A stretch of DNA of 64,000 nt from Hyalella azteca (lineage: Eukaryota; Arthropoda; Malacostraca; Amphipoda; Hyalellidae). A program made the position numbers and the translations under genes. A model generated the notes under the pieces. That model saw only the letters and a list, made by a program, of their open reading frames with translations, was not told the origin of the DNA and ran no database searches. Positions 60,539 through 64,000 of the stretch are shown in pieces (the stretch's first letter is position 1; each line of letters begins with the position of its first letter). The stretch lies in contig NW_025937364.1 in NCBI RefSeq assembly GCF_000764305.2, positions 286,581-350,580 of the forward strand. The letters run 5' to 3'.

Positions 60539-60970
60539 AACTCTGCTATGGCATCCAAACCGACGACTTCGATGAAGAAATTAAAAAGAAAAAAGACTCA
60601 TTCGATACATCGAACTATCCTAAAGAACATTTTCTATAATCGAATAAGAACAAAAAAGTAGTCAGTAAAATTAAAGATGAAAGTGGGGGACTGCCCACAG
60701 AAGAATTTGTCGGTCTTCGAGCAAAGCTGTATTGTTATGGAACAAAATGTTCTGTATAGCTAAAAAAGCTAACGGTGTAAAGAGAAATGTCATTGAAAAG
60801 AAAACCACCATGGATGAATATAAGAGTGCTTTGAATAATAAGACTATATATAAACAATGTATAATATCCAAAGTGATAACCATGAATCATATACGAAGGA
60901 GATAAAAAAGATTGCACTGAATGGTGACGATGATGAAAGACATGAATTAGACGGTAACCATTGTAATGCA
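60539..60970 (+). pseudogene. Polinton/Maverick-type DNA polymerase B, C-terminal remnant
   Basis: The plus strand encodes, in pieces over at least three frame changes and several stops, the end of a protein-primed family B DNA polymerase as carried by Polinton/Maverick elements in arthropods. Short recognisable pieces are QTDDFDEEI, DTSNYPKEH, EFVGLRAKLY, KKANGVKRNV and IALNGDDDER, in the expected order. Exonuclease and palm domains lie outside or are lost. It is followed directly by the phospholipase-like and integrase remnants. It is clearly inactive. Recognition is from family knowledge and no search was run. Confidence 0.65.
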
Positions 60971-61137
60971 TGCAAGCTGATAAAAATCTGCATAAAATAA
61001 TCTAATAAAATGATAGTCTACAATGAAAGCGTATCAATAAACTGTCCTGAGCTACTATCAACCGATAATAGTGAATATTTAAACCAATTGAAAGCGTTTC
61101 TACGTAATAAAAAACTGGTAGTGAAGTTTTTAACACG

Positions 61138-61470
61138 ATGTTAAAGAAATTACCACTGCCAGAAGGGCATTTAAAATTACCCTCCAACGTTCAATCTGAG
61201 CAATTTATTAAAGGCTCTTTCATTGATAAGCATACCTACTCCTTTTGTGGTATTGGCACTAAGGTGCAACAAAGACTTAATGAAAGGTATAAAGGAGTTA
61301 ATTTATTGGATATATCTGGTAGAGAGCACGATATATTTTGTAGTATGAATGCAAGAACTAAATGAAGAAAGAGACTAGCAAATAAAGCGGCTGAAATTGC
61401 GATAGATCCTACTAAGCCTGAGTATGTTAGAACCATGTTAGTTAATGCTATAATAGCTCGAAAAAATTAA
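61138..61470 (+). pseudogene. Phospholipase A2-like domain remnant
   Basis: The frame from 61138 contains a SFCGIGTKVQQRL glycine-rich loop and REHDIFCS, which resemble the Ca-binding loop and the HD catalytic motif of the phospholipase A2-like domain found in parvovirus/adintovirus minor capsid proteins and in related Polinton-type elements. A TGA at 61363-61365 interrupts it, after which the same frame continues about 34 codons (with LANKAAEIA) to TAA near 61469. The residue that usually follows the HD pair as Tyr or Phe is replaced here by Phe-Cys. A short open frame (61010-61142) precedes it. It is an old, broken genomic copy. Confidence 0.6.
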
Positions 61471-62340
61471 TGAGGTCTCGGAGTATCAAAAAACGTAAAA
61501 GTCCACTCACTGTAGTGAAAAGTAAAATTCTGAATGAAATTTATTACAATCCTAAAACGTGCTACATGGGGATGAATGAACTTGTTCGTATAGGAGTAGT
61601 TTATCTCGGAAGCAAGTCATGGATTGGTTGGAATCACAGGAAACATAAACTCCACATAAACCAATAAAACATAATTTCAACACAAGGGTCAATGTAACAA
61701 AAATCGATGATCAATGGCAGGCAAATTAAGTTGGCATGCAGAAGTATACAGATAAAGGTAAATACTACATTCTAACTGTGATTGATATCTCGAGTAAACA
61801 TGCAAAAGCAGTTCCTATACGAAGAAAGACTGGAGAAGAGATGACAACCTCTTTCCAAAAGCTCTTCACTGAACGAATTCCCTCTAAAATTCAAACAGAC
61901 ATAGGTCTGGAATTCATAAGCAAGCCAACACAATAATTTTTCATTGAGCTTAAAATTCAATGGTTTGTTACTGAAAATGAAACCAAAGGATCTAGTTGTT
62001 GAAAAGGTTAACCGAACTTTCAAGACGAAATATGGAAAACTTTTACAGGATTTAGTTTAAAATTCTAACAATAGTTATGCTTGATCAATGAAAATGACAC
62101 CTCGTGAAGCTTCAGTGGTGCAGAATAGTAAAATAGTCTATGTAGATTTATTACCCGAGATAAAGACTGTTGTGAAAAGGCCTAAATTTAAGATTGGATA
62201 TCGTGTCAGGTAGAAAACGTAGGGATTTTAATAATGGTCCCTAATTTCACACGTGAGTTGGTTATCATCTCCAGAATATCAGAGCCGAAATCAGTAACTT
62301 ATGCGGTTGGAAAATAAATGAACGGTGAAGAAGTAATAGG
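61470..62340 (+). pseudogene. Polinton-type integrase remnant
   Basis: This retrovirus-like integrase of a Polinton/Maverick element is broken by several frameshifts and stops. The first frame (61470-61667) has the N-terminal YYNPKTCYMGMNELV region. A second frame, around 61720, covers the beginning of the catalytic core, but its first Asp region is altered (a stop and a Gly where Asp residues are expected). The third (61736-61936) has KYYILTVIDISSKHAKAVPI and QTDIGLEFI with the second catalytic Asp. A further frame (about 61940-62040) includes WFVTENETKG, with the presumed Glu. The core is thus recognisable but not functional. Confidence 0.7.
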
Positions 62341-62549
62341 GAGTTTTTACAAATAAGAATGATCAAAATATATCAGGGACGTTTATGAAATTGATAAAAT
62401 TTTGAAAAAAGCAGAGGTAAATTGTTAATCAAATGAAAGGGATATGATGATCCTTATTGGATTCCTGAAGCTGAACTCACATCAAGTTGAACTGACGTTA
62501 AGTTAAACACACATCAAATTCGAATTGAATACACATTTAGTTCAAAAAA

Positions 62550-63410
62550 TAATAGACTTTGAGTCCAAGTTGTTTACGATGTTTTACTTAATAAAATGTC
62601 GTTAATTGATAGAAAAACGAAAAAAGATTCTGTAAAATTTAAGAGAGACTCGAGAAAACAATACACACGAGAAAAATTTATGGAACAAGGTCTATACAAT
62701 GATGCTAAAAAAGTATATAACCTCTGATTGAAACTCTCACCTAAATGGTAGAAGAAACTAAGTAAACAAGGTTAGCTATCTGAAAGATGCTCCTAGAGAA
62801 GTATTAATAATCAAACCTGTCGAAAGATTAGCATGAGGTCCTCTGGACTCAGAAAAGTCTAGTTGGTTCAATATTTAAAACTTTTTTAAATTATGCATTC
62901 AAACCTATTTCTAAAAACGACATCGATTTAGGCATAAAACTTGATGGAAAAATGTCATGCTAGAAAATACAATAATTGTCTTCATTCAAGGTAATGATTT
63001 AAGAATTGGTTATGAAGTTTTTGATGGAATAGTCGGATTATGGGAGCTATCAAGAAAACAATCCCCTGAAAACTTTGATAAAAAAATATGATGGAAATTA
63101 CGTTTTAATTGTGAGACTGACAAAGGTTCATCTCAGGTCGGATGGAACATTAAAAGCAAACAAAGGAGAAAAGTAAAGATAAATCATCAAACCACTCGAT
63201 AAAGCGATGCAGAAGGGAAATGTCTGTCATGAAGTTGCTAGAATTAGAGCTACAAGTCCTGTATCGTCTAGGGTTCCAACTCAGGAACCAGGTATTGATT
63301 CAGATGTTCCAGGATCAGAAATAATACTAATATCTTCTAACAAAGCCTTCCTCCTCGACGTTGCAGTAAGAAGAAAGAATCATGCATACAAGGAAAAAGC
63401 TTCCGCATGA
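62550..63410 (+). pseudogene. Further Polinton-region remnants, unidentified
   Basis: Short plus-strand segments with protein-like composition but many breaks: a Lys-rich segment from ATG 62597 (MSLIDRKTKKDSVKF), LKDAPREVLI near 62780, and EVFDGIVGLWELS near 63025. The GLWEL word is familiar from uncharacterised proteins linked to such elements in arthropods, but I cannot assign a function. The frame at 63207-63410 is the longest open piece. The element's terminal repeats were not found. Confidence 0.35.
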
Positions 63411-63499
63411 ATGTCTCATAGGACAGGAAAAGACTTCAAAAACGTTTGGCTATGTGGCAAGATTCAATACTTCTCTCCTGGCATGATATAATGATTTAT

Positions 63500-63770
63500 G
63501 CAGTGGTGGGCACAGCTAACCGAAAAGTTAGCTTCGATAACCGTTAATCCGCCAACTAAAAAGTTAGCTTTAATAACGCTAAACCGATAAATCACCGAAA
63601 ATTTTAGCTTTATTTACCATTACCTGCTAATTTTTAGTATATCAATTTAGCTTTGGTTTAATTTTGTGGAGGGATCTGAAACACTGAAAAAAAGAACTGG
63701 AGAACTGAACTTTTAATATGCTGTAGCATAGACAATTAAGGAGCTTTCCAAAAAAGGTGTAACATAACAT
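63500..63770 (+). mobile_element. Second copy of the 53-kb hAT family, left end
   Basis: It begins CAGTGGTGGGCACAGCTAAC and aligns with 53052-53320 (shared AGTTAGCTTCGATAACCGTT and GAGCTTTCCAAAAAA). The copies diverge after about 63770. The remainder may lie beyond the window end, or this may be a solo end. Confidence 0.7.
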
Positions 63771-64000
63771 AACATAGTGATGTCGGCTCTGAAGTGTAGG
63801 CCTGATGTGGCCTGTCGCCGATTCTTTTCCATTTCGTGCCTTGTTCATAGATCTAAACTCGTGTCATTTGACCGGATCTTTTCATGACTGGCGATAGTTT
63901 GAAGAAGCTATTAGACTTCCACCGGGTTCGATAAGGAGCTAGGCATTTCAAATCTGAACATATATTTTTCCATAGCTTTATCTAGTCTGTTCTTGAACGC

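Overview
The window looks like AT-rich arthropod (insect or crustacean) nuclear DNA dominated by transposable elements and tandem repeats. There is no bacterial-style gene packing, introns with GT/AG borders are visible, and the recognisable elements (BEL/Pao, a CR1/Jockey-type LINE, hAT, mariner-like, TTAA-flanked, Polinton/Maverick) are typical of arthropod genomes. The species cannot be named from the sequence. One undetermined base lies at 32281.

Host-like genes are few. A plus-strand gene at about 48.8-50.06 kb has two or three exons and reads like the 3' half of an SGNH/PC-esterase-type protein. A minus-strand gene of unknown function (four-exon model, about 198 residues) lies in 19.1-24.1 kb. 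It sits in the longer copy of a direct segmental duplication (10309-14827 and 19249-25283), and the shorter copy carries a broken version. A minus-strand first exon at 30858-30967 encodes a type II signal anchor. A few further exon-like open frames (729-1052, 15322-15459, 16978-17240, 34394-34726) are unidentified.

Layout: 0-10 kb holds miniature elements (171-282, 1795-1940, 5831-6043) and three tandem arrays. 10.3-25.3 kb is the duplication with a unique spacer. 25.9-27.8 kb is a head-to-head cluster of TTAA-bounded elements. 28.7-32.6 kb has a 26-27-bp minisatellite, a 1.28-kb TIR element with a 5-bp target duplication, and two satellites joined at the N. 37.9-40.4 kb is a nested pair of hAT-like elements with inverted tandem monomers and a long hairpin. 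44.0-48.7 kb is a 3' BEL/Pao fragment interrupted by a 5'-truncated LINE in the opposite orientation. 51.4-54.3 kb has a mariner-like deletion derivative and a hAT with a decayed transposase end. 56.3-59.5 kb is a 22-bp and a 14-bp satellite. 60.5-63.4 kb is a decayed Polinton/Maverick-like block in the order DNA polymerase B end, phospholipase A2-like domain, integrase. The window ends in a second copy of the 53-kb hAT family.

Most of the sequence is therefore layered mobile DNA of different ages. All element proteins except the LINE reverse transcriptase and the BEL integrase carry stops or frameshifts. No RNA gene, CRISPR array or prokaryotic signal was found.
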